Below, piece by piece: positions 24,927 to 36,567 of a stretch of DNA of 62,420 nt. Positions within the stretch are counted from its first letter, which is position 1, and the number at the start of each line of letters is the position of its first letter. The stretch lies in assembly GCA_001247695.2 (NCBI GenBank), contig LGRX02035038.1, positions 1-62,420 on the forward strand. The letters run 5' to 3'. This stretch comes from Cymbomonas tetramitiformis (lineage: Eukaryota; Chlorophyta; Pyramimonadophyceae; Pyramimonadales; Pyramimonadaceae). A program made the position numbers and the translations under genes. Below the pieces are notes generated by a model. It had not been told where the DNA came from. It searched no databases and worked only from the letters and a program-made list of their open reading frames with translations.

Positions 24927-25367
24927 GTATATATGCGATACACACCATGCACATGCTATGGAAATATGAATGAATCGCCAAAGTGATTTTATGTCAAAAA
25001 TCACAGTTATTCGATGCACAATTGTGCTTTTTGTCGCATCATGTTGTTTCACAAGAAAACATTACCATGCATTATGAAAGTAATCACAAGAGAATGTAAG
25101 CTGGCCTTCGTACTACGAGGGGCAATGTTTCTAATCGGTGGAAGCATAGTTTATGTGATCCGTACGTCCGTATGCGTTTATGTCATCCTATAGCCTTCTA
25201 CAACTCGCTACGCACAACCAAATAGGGTTTACGGAGTGGATTGAGCATAAACATAATGCGCATTTAACAAATAACCTATATCACTCTATCATATGATTTC
25301 ATTATCCACTTACTCATACTAAAATTGTCTGGCTAAATTCTGATTTGTTCGTGAAATTTTAACCTAG

Positions 25368-25488
25368 AGGTCATTGCTTGTAAGTTTGCAAGAGACTCAG
25401 GCGTGCAAAGCTGGGGAAATCAGATTAGTGGATGGCGTCGTGCAAGCGGCATCAACATTCATCAAGGCACAACAGGCCATAAATCCAG
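25368..25488 (+). CDS. Putative exon, helical
   Basis: Acceptor ttttaacctag and donor gtaaat. The likely frame reads SLQETQACKAGEIRLVDG and then VVQAASTFIKAQQAINPG, ending in phase 1. A second frame is also open. No family was recognised. Confidence 0.4.
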
Positions 25489-25645
25489 GTAAATCTGACA
25501 ATCTATTGACCCACCCTCTCACTCTATTGCCTCACTCATCTCTTCGGCGTGTTTCTTTTCGTTGGTAACTCTTAAAAAGTCTTACCACGTGCTCATCGGT
25601 CTTATGTGGCATAAAAATGATATAAAAAACACTTAAGCCAACTCA

Positions 25646-26248
25646 TCAACCTATTGGAACACTTAACTGATCCATGCTTGGTACCCCATATGCACTCGAT
25701 GCTTTCTCAGGTTCCTGCTGCAAAACATCGTCTCTTGAACTTATCACAAACAATGGATACCCGATAGACATTTGAGAAAGCTGGTGAGCACCTTCTGTGG
25801 AGGAATGGTACACGGAAGTGGGGAAATAAGTGCAATTCTCTAGGACTTCGTACACTTTCGGGGCAGACTTCCCCTCAATGCATATGGACCACACAGGCCC
25901 TTGCACAGAGTCATCCACCACAATCTCCGTGAGTTCTGCTGCTATACCAGCCCGATTTGGCATCCTCACTTTGCTCCTTTTCTTTGATACCGAACAAGTG
26001 GGGAGAACCAAAACTTCACGGCTTTGCCAAAACTCCATGACACTGCCAAGCAGAAATTGTCACCAAGTCAGGACATTTTGAAAACACGGATTCAACAAAG
26101 CTGCACGAAGTTGGGACAAGAGGGTTGTGTCACTCCCTGAAACGCTAGGAAGTTTAGCTCTCTTAAGCTCAAAGTTTTGCATAGTCAAGATGTACATCTG
26201 AAGCTTTGTAAAGTCAAGATGTACGACCCTTCGAGCGAGGCTAGGCAC
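25646..26248 (-). CDS. Minus-strand gene fragment, unrecognised
   Basis: Two frames on the minus strand, 26248-26060 and 26038-25646 (TAG/TGA-terminated), are separated by a segment beginning gtgaca and ending ttggcag. Removing exactly these 21 nt joins them into one frame (...FQNVLT-C-VMEFWQSREV...). The downstream part contains KVRMPNRAGIAAELTEIVVD, GPVWSICIEGKSAPKVYEVL and SQMSIGYPLFVISS, which look like a real folded protein. Further open segments at 26322-26654 and 26690-27115 on the same strand may be upstream exons. The 21-nt gap may be an ultrashort intron or a small frame-breaking insertion. Confidence 0.45.
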
Positions 26249-26689
26249 AAAGCTGCATCAGTTGTGCACTTCTAGAATATCAGCAGATGCCCACTTTGTG
26301 TGCTTTAAGCTTGCCATTCTGTTATACAGGGAGATTAACTTCAGAAAGATATTTGAGAATCCATCGGTGACTGCCCAACGGCAACAATCGACTTTTCATA
26401 GACTTTCCCAAACTGCAACCAGTCGGCGGTTTACCCGACGAGGTTTTCAGAGCCAATAGAGTGATATTATTGAATATGGGCGAAGATGATGGGATACCTG
26501 TTAAGTGCAGCAAAAGCAGCAGATGCTGGTTCTTTTGATTCACTCCGTCCTGCACGCCTTGAACCCAGTAAGTTGGGCACTTGTGTTCAAATACGAAGGG
26601 CAGCCCTTCGTATCGATACATAACAGAAACAGAAACGCGTACGATACATAGCACATCATGAAGCTCGTACTATAAGAAAACGGACCCTT

Positions 26690-27115
26690 CAGGACTGCGG
26701 TTCAAATACTATAATTTCCCATCTTTTCCTGGGAACTGGCAGTGATATCAATCTTTCTAATGGATAGAATCCACTCTGCGCTTTTGTGAGGCTAACGAAG
26801 CCATCTTCAAGGGCTATTGGGAGACTTCCGCGTATATGCGTGGCGCAAGTACAAGAGGCATGGCAGAGCAAATCTAGAGGCATGGCAGGGCAACTCTAGA
26901 GTTAATTGGAGTCGAACCGGACCTCGTAGCCACTCGCACACACCAAGAAGGTCAGCTTTGCATATGCAGCCAGACTTTTCAAGAGGAAATATGACCTTCT
27001 TCCAAAGTTCAGCACCTGCAATATGCAAGGCTCTCAGTACAGTGCTGCTTTTTAATCCGGCAAAAAGGAACGCTTTCTGCCATCCCCGGAAGTCGCTAAC
27101 CGTGTTTGATTGGTC
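26690..27115 (-). CDS. Putative upstream exon(s) of the minus-strand gene
   Basis: After the minus-strand acceptor caatgtggcag at about 27116 a frame reads VSDFRGWQKAFLFAGLKSS, then ALHIAGAELWKKVIFPLEKS. It loses sense near 26870, where another frame takes over (LPIALEDGFVSLTKAQSGFY, PVPRKRWEIIVFEPQS) until a stop at 26689. The switch needs a splice or a frameshift that I could not place. The family is unknown. Confidence 0.35.
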
Positions 27116-28330
27116 CCTGCCACATTGAAAATTGCGCTGAACTACGTTTCAGAGCGGATTCCTGAGCGTCTACCCATCTTCGCCAAGAGAACTGGGAGCA
27201 ATACCGCGCTTTTTCCTTTCCAGTCGAAGTTTACACTCAAGCTCCGAGCTTGGACCGCCGCGCATCTTCAGTCCTAAAACTTCAGATACAGGTAGGTAGC
27301 AGTCGACTCTGCGCACAACCCACCAGCAGTGATTCAAAATACGCAAGAATCAAGACAGAAACAGTACTTCCCATTATCGCAACCGGGAAAAGTGTTGAAC
27401 GAAACACTTTCGTCTTACAGCATACGTGCTAGTGGCAAACTCGGAGATGGTTATCGCTTGCTATCGATTATCACAGTACAAAATCCGTTCGGATATCCGT
27501 TACCACTCTGTTACGATAAAATTTCCAATAGCAAACTCAGTGCTTAAACGAACGATATTCCTGCAGGACAATTGTTGGTATCACTGGATGTCGACATATT
27601 GTTCGCTTCGGGGATCACTTTCACTCGTTATCAGCCTGTATCGTGTTCAAGTGCTAGGATATGAACGAGGATAATGGAAGCGCCACCTGCACTCTTCCAA
27701 GTTCGGCCATGGCCCCATCCCAAGAGACTCCCAAAACCGTTGAGCTTCGTCCCTCTCGCGAATAAATACTCGCCACTCCCAAGTAGGCATAGCGAAATAT
27801 TTCGAGAAATACTCTCGCAGAGAATCCAATCTCGTGCACTAACCGCTGCGAGATTGTAGACAAATATCAGCCGTATAGCCAGATTTCTGCTGTTCTTCCG
27901 TGGAAACCAGTTGGATCTGCCACCTTGCTAAGCGTAAAACGAAGAAAGCAAGAAAGCCAACGTCTCCTCCACGCCAAACGCTCACGGGAAGCTTCTCTCT
28001 GGACTCTCTCTACAGTGAAAGTAATAAAATATAAACACAACCGTGATAAACTATAAACACTTTACAGTTCCGCCTCTCAGAAGGCTATTATAAAAGGGAT
28101 ACTTTACGCGTCAAGCGAAGGTGTCGCTATCGCCCAGTTCAGACGAGAGTGTTCTTGGAACAAGCAGGAACCAGTCGCAGTCGAGTGTCGAGGGTGTCCT
28201 TCCTGTCCAGACGCAGACGCTACACTCGACTGTCTCAGAACCCATCGCCATCGCATGCATGTCACGCGACGGCCCGATCCGAAAAGTCCGAATTACAACA
28301 CATCAGATTCGAGATTGTAACAGTCAGGTC
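27116..28330. other. Upstream region of COMMD3, possibly with the 5' part of the minus-strand gene
   Basis: 27654-27863 is open in two minus frames; one reads MPTWEWRVFIRERDEAQRFW, which is protein-like. The rest shows no convincing exon. The interval up to 28692 would include the COMMD3 promoter, and possibly a shared one if the minus-strand gene starts near 27.86 kb. Confidence 0.3.
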
Positions 28331-28460
28331 GCGGTCATGGTCATGGTCATGTGATGTCAATGTCATGTCACGCGACACGACGCGACGCGACGCGACGCGA
28401 CGGCTCACTGGCATGGCATGCGATGGCATGCGATGGCATGGCATGGTATGGCATGGCACT
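28331..28460. repeat. Compound short tandem repeats
   Basis: Successive blocks of (catggt)n, (cgacg)n and (atggcatgcg)/(ggcat)n lie about 230 bp upstream of the COMMD3 start. Confidence 0.85.
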
Positions 28461-28691
28461 TCTTTTTCATTTTGGAACGGTCCGTCTCATCTGATCTCCC
28501 TCCGCTCGTCTAGACTTGGAATTCTCTTGGAATTGGACCTGGACAAAGCAGGTGTCCGTCCGTATAACAGACGAGACAGGGCTTTTTGGAGATTTGTAAC
28601 AAAAGCTGCTTGATTAACTTTTATCCCTGACACTATTAATCCGTTCTACATCGCCTCCATGCCCAAGTTGTAAGCAACATCAACTCGAGAG

Positions 28692-29309
28692 ATGGATGTT
28701 GGGGATAAGACGACGGAAGGGCTGATCGTATGCGCCGATAGCAAATGGAGTCACGATCAAGTTGAGTTTATCGCCGATGCCGCTATCAAGGCAATTATTG
28801 ATAAGAAGCCTGCAGAGGAATCGCTATCCGAAGGATCTGTCAGTGGCATCGATGGGAAACTATTGAATCAGATGCTTTCGGCGCTGGCGTGCACTATGTT
28901 GGAGGCGGCCAAAATGGACCTTTCGAACGAAGAACTGCGTTCACTACTGACTAATGAACACGAGATGGTGCCGCAGCGGGCCCAAGCTATTGCAAATATG
29001 TACGGAAAGCAAAAAGCCTCTCTTCGAAGTGTTCTCGCTCAAAGCTCCTCCGCGAGTGCTCTACCTACCTTAGTTTCAACGGACTGGCGCATGGACATTG
29101 ACGTGGCAGACAGTATGGATCGCGTTAACAAAAAGCCTCTTTACCATATGAGTTTGCAGACTTTGGCATCGGCAGCTTCAAGGTTCACGGGCACGGGCTC
29201 AGGCAACCCCGAACAGGACATTCGCTTTGCCATGACTGAAGAACAGTTGGAAGAACTGCTCTTTCGCCTGCGAGATGCTTGTCGCACTGCGGAGGGTGCG
29301 CAAGTTTGA
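28692..29309 (+). CDS. COMMD3: COMM domain-containing protein 3 homologue
   Basis: An uninterrupted 205-codon frame begins ATG at 28692. COMMD3 is a subunit of the Commander (CCC/retriever) complex, which recycles membrane proteins from endosomes. The N-terminal ~120 residues are helical; MLEAAKMDLSNEELRSLL aligns with the equivalent helix of animal COMMD3, as does MYGKQKASLRSVLAQSS. The C-terminal COMM domain (about residues 128-200) starts with the typical L-x-D-x-W signature (STDWRMDIDVADS) and ends with FAMTEEQLEELLFRLRDA. Animal COMMD3 is ~195 aa, so the length fits a complete protein. There is no intron, unlike most neighbours. Assignment to COMMD3 rather than another COMMD rests on the middle segment and the C-terminus. 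Confidence 0.88.
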   Translation: MDVGDKTTEGLIVCADSKWSHDQVEFIADAAIKAIIDKKPAEESLSEGSVSGIDGKLLNQMLSALACTMLEAAKMDLSNEELRSLLTNEHEMVPQRAQAIANMYGKQKASLRSVLAQSSSASALPTLVSTDWRMDIDVADSMDRVNKKPLYHMSLQTLASAASRFTGTGSGNPEQDIRFAMTEEQLEELLFRLRDACRTAEGAQV

Positions 29310-30948
29310 TCGTGGTTGCAGTTTTAGAATGGTTTTAGCCACGATCATATATGGTCGTGTTTGCAGAGCTCACCTGCAGTGGAAAGTGCGAGCTAGTCAA
29401 CCACTTAGATACTTTTTTTTTCGCGCGAGAAGGACTATGGCTCTATGTCATACAATCAATGTTGAAATAAGTATATATTTTTATTATCTTGCAAATATGC
29501 CTCGCCTAGCATAACTGCTTTTCGTCGGGTTGAAATCTTTATGGGCCATGTCCTCCTATTTCGCGTGCCCCAGCCTTCTCAGCTTTTCAGCTAGACTCCG
29601 CAAGGTTAAGTTGTGTTCCACACGACGCAACGCCTGAATCGCAACGCCTGAATAACCATCATTTCTATCTTAGGCTTAAATATCCGGCTGAATATCTGGC
29701 TGAAGCTACCATGCACCGTGCACCGTGCGCTTTCGTACTGGCAAGCCAGGGTAACGTGTGTGAAATCTAAGGTATCCATCACGTTTGCCAGCCTTTGGAT
29801 TTCTAGAAGTGTCACTTGAGGTCTTAGGCGGTGAAGTCGCCTGCAGAGATCAGCTCATCGTTTTTTGTTACTTGCTCCAGCTCTCTACGCGCTTCTAGCG
29901 GAGAGCATATTTCCCCTGAAACAGCCCTATGCCAAGTGTTCGGTCTTCCTGGCGGCCCTTGCGAAAGTGCTGACTTGACTATTACGAAAATAACAAAGCT
30001 GTCTGGGATACCTTCGGGGCTGCCAAAACTTCTGGTCATCTGCACTCGGGAAACCATCGGTTGCGTGAAACTAAACCTATTATGATCCTCTTCTCCAGGC
30101 CTCTATACGGATCTTTCGCTTCAAGTTCTGCACGCTTCGCACTTACGTTCGCCAGCCTTTGTCCTGGACAGAGCTGCACAATACAGAGCTGCACTTGTTT
30201 GTGTGACACCAGGTCAGAGTGGGCAGAAGCTGCTCCGAAAACCTAGTTCGCCACAGGACTTGTGCATAATAGGGAAGAGATGTCACTGAAACAAAAACCG
30301 CTTCTCAACACAGTTAGCAAAGATTTTGACTGCGTGAAGCCCTTGAGGCTCGCCACAACTTCGGTCTCGACATTGCCTCAGTGGACTTTTGGTATAATGC
30401 CCTGCCATATCATCGCAATATATGATTCCCATACTTGACGTATCCCGACGCTTCGTTCCTATATTTTACACGCCTCCCATACCCTGACGTGTTCTAAGAA
30501 TCAGTTCGTTACGTCTTGTCCGAACTTGAAAATTTTGGGCGGTTGCAAACCCCAGCGGACAGGTATTCTGGACAGTTTGGTCAGTTAGGGGCTGTGAACC
30601 TTCCAAGTAGCATCCGCATGCCAGAATGGCAGAGACAGTGAGCTTGAAAATAACTTGTCCACCTCCCTCCGTTGGACCGCTCTTGTTCCAAGATGTATCA
30701 GCTTGCCAGAATAGCAAACACAACGAACATGAAATTAATTTGTGCATCTCCCTCTGTAGGATTGCTCTTGTTTCATCAGTTGTTCCTGCCCACGTGTTTT
30801 ATACTTGGTGAATCCACATGCAGGAAGGTGGTCTCGTTGGAAGGAAGCCGAGCTGGCGTTCTCTTTGACAGAGATCTTTGCCTGGCTCACATCATCACCA
30901 AGGTGTCAACTTGAGCTGCGCATCCACCTATCCTCAAAGAGTACTCAC
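29310..30948. other. Downstream of COMMD3; possible minus-strand exons
   Basis: Minus-strand frames at 29824-30057 (SPEGIPDSFVIFVIVKSAL, then REL...ISAGDFTA and stop), at about 30120-30240 (donor gtaagt after RLANV) and at 29700-29815 look protein-like in part. No consistent splice chain was found. A small repeated wording, aaaggctggc(a/g)aacgt, occurs in two of them. Confidence 0.3.
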
Positions 30949-31097
30949 TTTGCTGCAGCCCGCATATCGCCCAACAGAAAAGCCGAATATTGCAACTGTC
31001 GTCGGCCTCTCTCCCTCCTGTCTCTCTAGGTAGTTTGCGGGTGCACTCCTATGCTTGATGCCTGCCTGCGTTTCTCCCACGCCCCTTTGTAGATACC
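30949..31097 (-). CDS. Putative internal exon, unrecognised
   Basis: On the minus strand the acceptor gtttcattag and a perfect donor gtgagt bound a 149-nt frame (2 + 49 codons). It contains LQRGVGETQAGIKHRSAPAN and ATIFGFSVGRY-like residues. A further open segment upstream (31154-31212, donor gtgtgt, NAKLTLGYNSEMLGD) is close by, but its phase does not join directly. Confidence 0.4.
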
Positions 31098-31228
31098 CTA
31101 ATGAAACGAAGCTGTGCCGTATGTGGGGACTTATAGGCAAAATTATGACACACCTGTCTCCAAGCATTTCTGAGTTGTAGCCCAACGTTAGCTTCGCATT
31201 AAGGCTGGCCACAAATACCTACCTCACG

Positions 31229-31868
31229 ACATATGATGCTACCTGAGTTGTCTGAAAAGCCGAGTGCACCTCCCGACATATGATGCTACCTGAGGTGTCT
31301 GAAAAGCCGGGTGCACCTCCCACTATATGATTCTATCTGAGTTGTCTAAAAAGCCGTGTGCACCTCCCGCTGTATGATGCTATCTGAGTTGGCTAAAAAG
31401 CCGGGTGCACCTCTCACTATATGATGCTATCTGAGTTGTTTGAAAAACCGAGTGCACCTCCCGCTGTATGATGCTATCTGAGTTGTCTGAAAAGCCGGTG
31501 CACCTCCATATATGATATCTGAGTTGTCTGAAAAGCCGGGTGCACCTCCCACTATATGATGCTATCTTAGTTGTCTGAAAAGCCGGGTGCACCTCCCGCT
31601 ATATGATGCTATCTGAGTTGGCTGAAAAGCCGGGTGCACCTCCCACTATATGATGCTATCTCAGTTGTTTGAAAAGCCGGGTGCACCTCTCACTATATGA
31701 TGCTATCTGAGGTGTCTGAAAAGCTGGGTGCAACTCCCGCTATATGATGCTATCTGAGTTGGCTGAAAAGCTGGGTGCACCTCCCGCTATATGATGCTAT
31801 CTGAGTTGGCTGAAAAGCAGGGTGCACCTCCCGCTGGTTGATGCTACCTGAGTTGTCTGAAAAGCCGA
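31229..31868. repeat. 47-bp tandem repeat, about 13-14 copies
   Basis: The unit contains gatgctatctgagttgtctg followed by aaaagccgggtgcacctccc. Spacing is 47 bp, with one shorter copy near 31500. It is unrelated in sequence to the other 47-bp array at 1.9 kb. It ends just before the AT-hook gene. Confidence 0.92.
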
Positions 31869-31920
31869 GTGTAATGTGGTAACAACTCTGTGGGCGCGCA
31901 GTGGCCTGAAGTATTCTGAG

Positions 31921-34900
31921 ATGAAGAGTAGGACACTGCACACACTCGGAGCGGAGTGCGAAGCACTTGTCTCCGACCTGGTCCATCTGATGACTTCGAC
32001 TGCCACGCCGTTTCTTGGCTACATATGGTCGCGTGTCGGATTGGAAGACGCGCAACCGCAGGAGGGGAACCTCGTAGGTGATGGTGGCAGCGTGGTCTGC
32101 CTTAAGCGAGCAGCTCCACCACCGGCAACTCCCGGCCAGCCGGGGCAACAGGAGGGGAGCCTCGAGGTTGATGAGGAAGGGGAGGTCTGCCTCAAGTCAG
32201 CAGCTTCACTGCCCTCAGCTGCCAGCCAGCCAGAGGCCCCCGAGGGGGCGCGGTCGCCCTCTCTTCAGCACTATCTGGAGCATTCAAATAACGCCAACGA
32301 TCTGTCTCCTATTGCAAGCCCTACCAGTACGCCGCGCAGCCTTTCTGACAGACAAAGGTGAGCTACGACGCGCCGCCACGTAGCCTTCTCAGCAGACTGG
32401 TGCTGCCACGAACTGTTTTACAGCAGGCATGATGATTGCGCTCCGTCCCTCTGCGCGTCAGCCTCCACGGTGCGCGTGCTGCTCGCGCGCATTTCTAGGC
32501 GCGCTTGCCTCACTAATCCGGCCTGCGCCCAATCACGCGTTGCACGAATGCACGAATCGTTGATACTTCACACACGTTCTTCGACATTTCCCCTTGTTTA
32601 AATCGCTGTTCACCGTCCACTTTTCCCCACCTTTACATCGCGCCCAGCCTTCGGCATCGCTCGGCTCACTTCACGGAGAGTTGAGGAGTGGTGTGACTGC
32701 CAGGCGATGGGGCTGCGGGCTGTTGTAGCTTTGAGGAGCTAGCTCACCATGCAACGGCTGCGCTCCACCTCGAGCAGCAGGAGCAGCAGAGTCAGGGCAC
32801 CAGCCTGACAGCAGCGCCGCAGAAGCGCAAGCGAGGGCGCCCGAGACTGGACCGCGCCCAGCCCGAGGCAAGGCCATGCATACAGCCCGGCACCGTGCCT
32901 CTGTTGCTCGGCAATCGCGTCCTCAGGGAGAAAAGGCAAGCTTGATTTCTTGCATGCTTGGATGCTTGGATGGCACTCGTGTGGCACGCGTGTCCACCGG
33001 GTGGCTGCAACACCGTCTGCAGGGACGGCGTCTTCCCGGAGGAGAGACTGTGACTCCCTCTGGGGGACACCGCCTGTCGCAGCGATGGCTGCATGTCTCT
33101 GGCGCAAGCTGCCCATGCTTGCACCCGGCGCCTGTGCGATGCTGCCCATGCTTGCACCCGGCGCCTGTGCGATGCTGCCCATGCTTGCACCCGGCGCGTG
33201 TGCGTTGCTGCCCATGCTTGCACCCGACACCTGTGCGTGGCTGCCCATGCTTGCACCCGGCGCCTGTGCGATGCTGCCCATGCTTGCACCCGGCGCCTGT
33301 GCGTCGCTGCCCATGCTTGCACCCGGCGCCTGTGTGTCGCTGCCCATGCTTACACCCGGCGCATGTGCGTTGCTGCCCATGCTTGCACCCGGCGCCTGTG
33401 CGTTGCTGCCCATGTTGCACTGGCGCCTGTAAGCGTTGTTGCCCATGCTTGCACCCGGCGCCTGTGCGTTGCTGCCCATGCTGCACCGGGCGCTCGTAAG
33501 GTTGCCCATGCTTTGCACTGCGCCTGTGCGTTGCTGCCCATGTGCTTGAAAACACCTGCGCCTGTGCGATGCTGCCCATGCTTGCACCCGGCGCATGTGC
33601 GTGGCTGCCCATGCTTGCACCCGGCGCCTGTGCGATGCTGCCCATGCTTGCACCCGGCGCATGTGCGATGCTGCCCATGCTTGCACCCGGCGCGTGTGCG
33701 ATGCTGCCCATGCTTGCACCCGGTGCCTGTGGGATGCTGCCCATGCTTGCACCCGGCGCCTGTGCGATGCTGCCCATGTTGCACCCGGCGCCTGTGCGTT
33801 GCTGCCCATGCTTGCACCCGGCGCCTGTGCGATGCTGCCCATGCTTGCACCCGGCGCCTGTGCGGCGCTGCCCATGCTTGCACCCGGCGCTTGTGCGTCG
33901 CTGCCCATGCTTGCACCCGGCGCGTGTGCGATGCTGCCCATGCTTGCACCCGGCGCGTGTGCGATGCTGCCCATGCTTGCACCCGGCGCATGTGCGATGC
34001 TGCCCATGCTTGCACCCGGCGCGTGTGCGATGCTGCCCATGCTTGCACCCGGCGCCTGTGGGATGCTGCCCATGCTTGCACCCGGCGCCTGTGCGATGCT
34101 GCCCATGCTTGCACCCGGCGCCTGTGCGTTGCTGCCCATGCTTGCACCCGGCGCCTGTGCGATGCTGCCCATGCTTGCACCCGGCGCATGTGCGTGGCTG
34201 CCCATGCTTGCACCCGGCGCCTGTGCGACGCTGCCCATGCTTGCACCCGGCGCGTGTGCGTTGCTGCCCATGCTTGCACCCGGCGCCTGTGCGATGCTGC
34301 CCATGCTTGCACCCGACGCCTGTGCGTGGCTGCCCATGCTTGCACCCGGCGCCTGTGCGTCGCTGCCCATGCTTGCACCCGGCGCCTGTGCGATGCTGGC
34401 CATGCTTGCACCCGGCGCCTGTGTGTCGCTGCCCATGCTTACACCCGGCGCATGTGCGTTGCTGCCCATGCTTGCACCCGGCGCCTGTGCGTTGCTGCCC
34501 ATGTTTGCACCCAGCGCCTGTACGTTGCTGTACCCGCGCAGCGTCTCCCAGCATGTCCCTTCCTCGCGTGGTGTCCACGCACCTTGCTTCTGCAGCCTGA
34601 GCGTCCCCCTGAAGTGTCCAAACAGCCCCACCTTTACGAGGTCCTCCGCGGTGCCCTCCAGCTCCTCTGGCCATCGGCCGTTTCGGTCCGGATAACTCCA
34701 GCAAGCCTCGCACTGCCCCCTGCTGAGCTGCGGTTGTCTAGAGCGCTGCTCGCTTGAACTTCGCCAGCTCCATGACTTTGTCTGATGGCATCCATCTCCA
34801 ATCGCATGAGTAGCCTGTCTGGCTTGTAAGCGCACTCGCGCTTCGCAGGGTCGTCAGGTTTAGAAGCACACCTCCCCCCTGCGAGTGGAGCAGCCACACG

Positions 34901-36567
34901 GGCTCGCCGAGGCTGCCTCGTGAGCTCCAACCACCTTCCGATGGGCACGCCTATGCGCTCCGACTGTCTCGCGCAAATGAAAGGATGCCCCCCTGCCAAC
35001 CGGGAACCAACCACGCGCATCCTGAGGTTTCCGGAACCCGGCGTTTATGTGCAGCATCTGCTGCAGAAGAAGGTTGCGGGGCCGCCATCAAGTCAGCCTT
35101 CAGCTATAGTGCGCACGATGCTCCGGCCAAACCGGGGCAGCCGGCTGCACGGGATGTTCGGAAAATCACTCCACCGGAAATTGAAGGCGGCGCCGGCGCA
35201 ACACGCCTTGGGAAACATGAGCGAGCCAGACGCCTCTCCGCCGACAGCCAGGTGAGCTGCCAGCTAATGTGTACGAAGTACGAGTTGCTTCTGGCGCTGA
35301 CCGCTCGGCAAAGCAATCGACGCCAGAAACAGCTGCCCGCGACAACAGCTGGCTTGGCACTAAAAGCGCGGCACAGAGCACACGGCGTTGTTGCTAGCTC
35401 TTGCGTCATGATGACACCGATTGCGTACACAGGTTTGAGTGGCCACCAGGACGCGCAGTCAATCGGATCAGAATTTCCCCCCCGAGCATTGTGTCGGCGC
35501 AGCTCGCTCATACTGGCTTGGGTGGAAGGCCTGTCACCACCAGGGTCATCAACAAAGAGCTGCAGGACGAGGAAGCCGCTGGAATGTTCAGCTCACCGGA
35601 TGGTCAGCCGAGCATTGGGCAAGCGGACCAAATGTGGCACGAGCTGCGCAACAGCACCATCAAGATGAACACTTTGGTAAAAGGGCTGTATAGCGAGTTG
35701 CGGGAGAGTAACCAGAAATTGGAGGCTGACATGATATCCATGCGTGCAGACCTGGCGCGGCTAGCTCACATCGTCCGCACCCAGCAGCGCGAGGGGCAGC
35801 CCAAAGATGAAGCCACCGGTGAGCTGAGCTCCGCCTTAGTCAGGCTGCAAAGCACAGGCGGTGCCACCGCGCCTGCAGCACGGCCTGCTCGCAGCCTGTC
35901 CCCGGGCGGGCATGTCGCCTCCGTCATGCTCGGATCTGTGCACAGCGAACGCGGCATCTTGCACGCTGAGAGCTCGTCCTACCCCAAGAATTTGCATTTC
36001 TGCTGAGGAAGATGATCACCGCCACACATGTTCTTGCGAAGTCCACATCCACCCTTCCATTCGAAACTGTCTTCAAGCTAATTGGCTAAGTGCCTGCGGG
36101 ATCCCTTGTGACCTCTGAGCTGTTGTTCAACGTGCGGGTCGCCTCGGGCACATTGCACACCTGTACGTGCTGGGTTGCACTACACTCCATGTACGCCAGT
36201 GGCCATGTACTATGTGTATTTCTGGTCCTGTCCAGATTGTGGCTTAACGTAGGCTGTCAGATTACGCGCATAAAGAATACGATCAGTGGTCTCTGCCGTC
36301 TAAGCCTAACATACCAGGCATGTAGCCATTTGTCCCACCTTGCCGAAATCACCTTATTTGCTTATTTCACACTTGCGCGCTGCAGATGCAGGACCCCCCT
36401 CGCCTCCAAGCACCCCCGGCGAAGTGCTTACCTTGCACAGCAATGATACCGATGTGGATGTGCTGAAGAGGATCAAGGAAGAGCAGCGACAGGAGATCAA
36501 AACCTTAAAGGAGCAACTTGAAATACTGCGTGGGTCACTGCAGCAAAAAGATGGCGACGCAGCATAA
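31921..36567 (+). CDS. AT-hook, coiled-coil protein (multi-exon gene)
   Basis: Exons read from splice sites and phase: 31921-32357, 32729-32935, 34849-35251, 35433-35818, 36386-36567 (TAA). Donors are gtgagc, gcaagc (a GC-AG intron), gtgagc and gtgagc. Junctions 1-2, 3-4 and 4-5 are phase-consistent. Exon 2 leaves two bases but exon 3 needs one, so a small exon is probably missing between them. Exon 1 is Ser/Pro/Glu-rich; the ATG at 31921 could be internal if the acceptor at 31901 is used. Exon 2 encodes an AT-hook (PQKRKRGRPRLDR), a minor-groove binding motif, implying a nuclear chromatin-associated role. Exons 4-5 encode coiled-coil segments (YSELRESNQKLEADMISMRA; LKRIKEEQRQEIKTLKEQLE). I do not recognise the family. 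The 43-copy 33-bp array lies in the intron after exon 2. Confidence 0.62.
33111..34533. repeat. 33-bp minisatellite, about 43 copies, intronic
   Basis: The unit reads cccatgcttgcacccggcgc followed by ctgtgcgatgctg. Variants affect one codon-like position (gatg, gttg, gtgg, gtcg). A few copies near 33400-33560 carry small deletions. As 33 is divisible by three, several frames on both strands stay open for 350-700 codons: MGSIAQAPGAS on minus, LAPGACAMLPM on plus. The indels switch frames, and the array sits between exons of the AT-hook gene, so I regard it as non-coding. Confidence 0.92.

Noticed and set aside
32739..34835. 698-codon minus-strand MGS-x-AQAPGAS protein
   Set aside because: The array lies between phased exons on the other strand, the frame is broken and restored by indels in the repeat, and rival frames are equally long.
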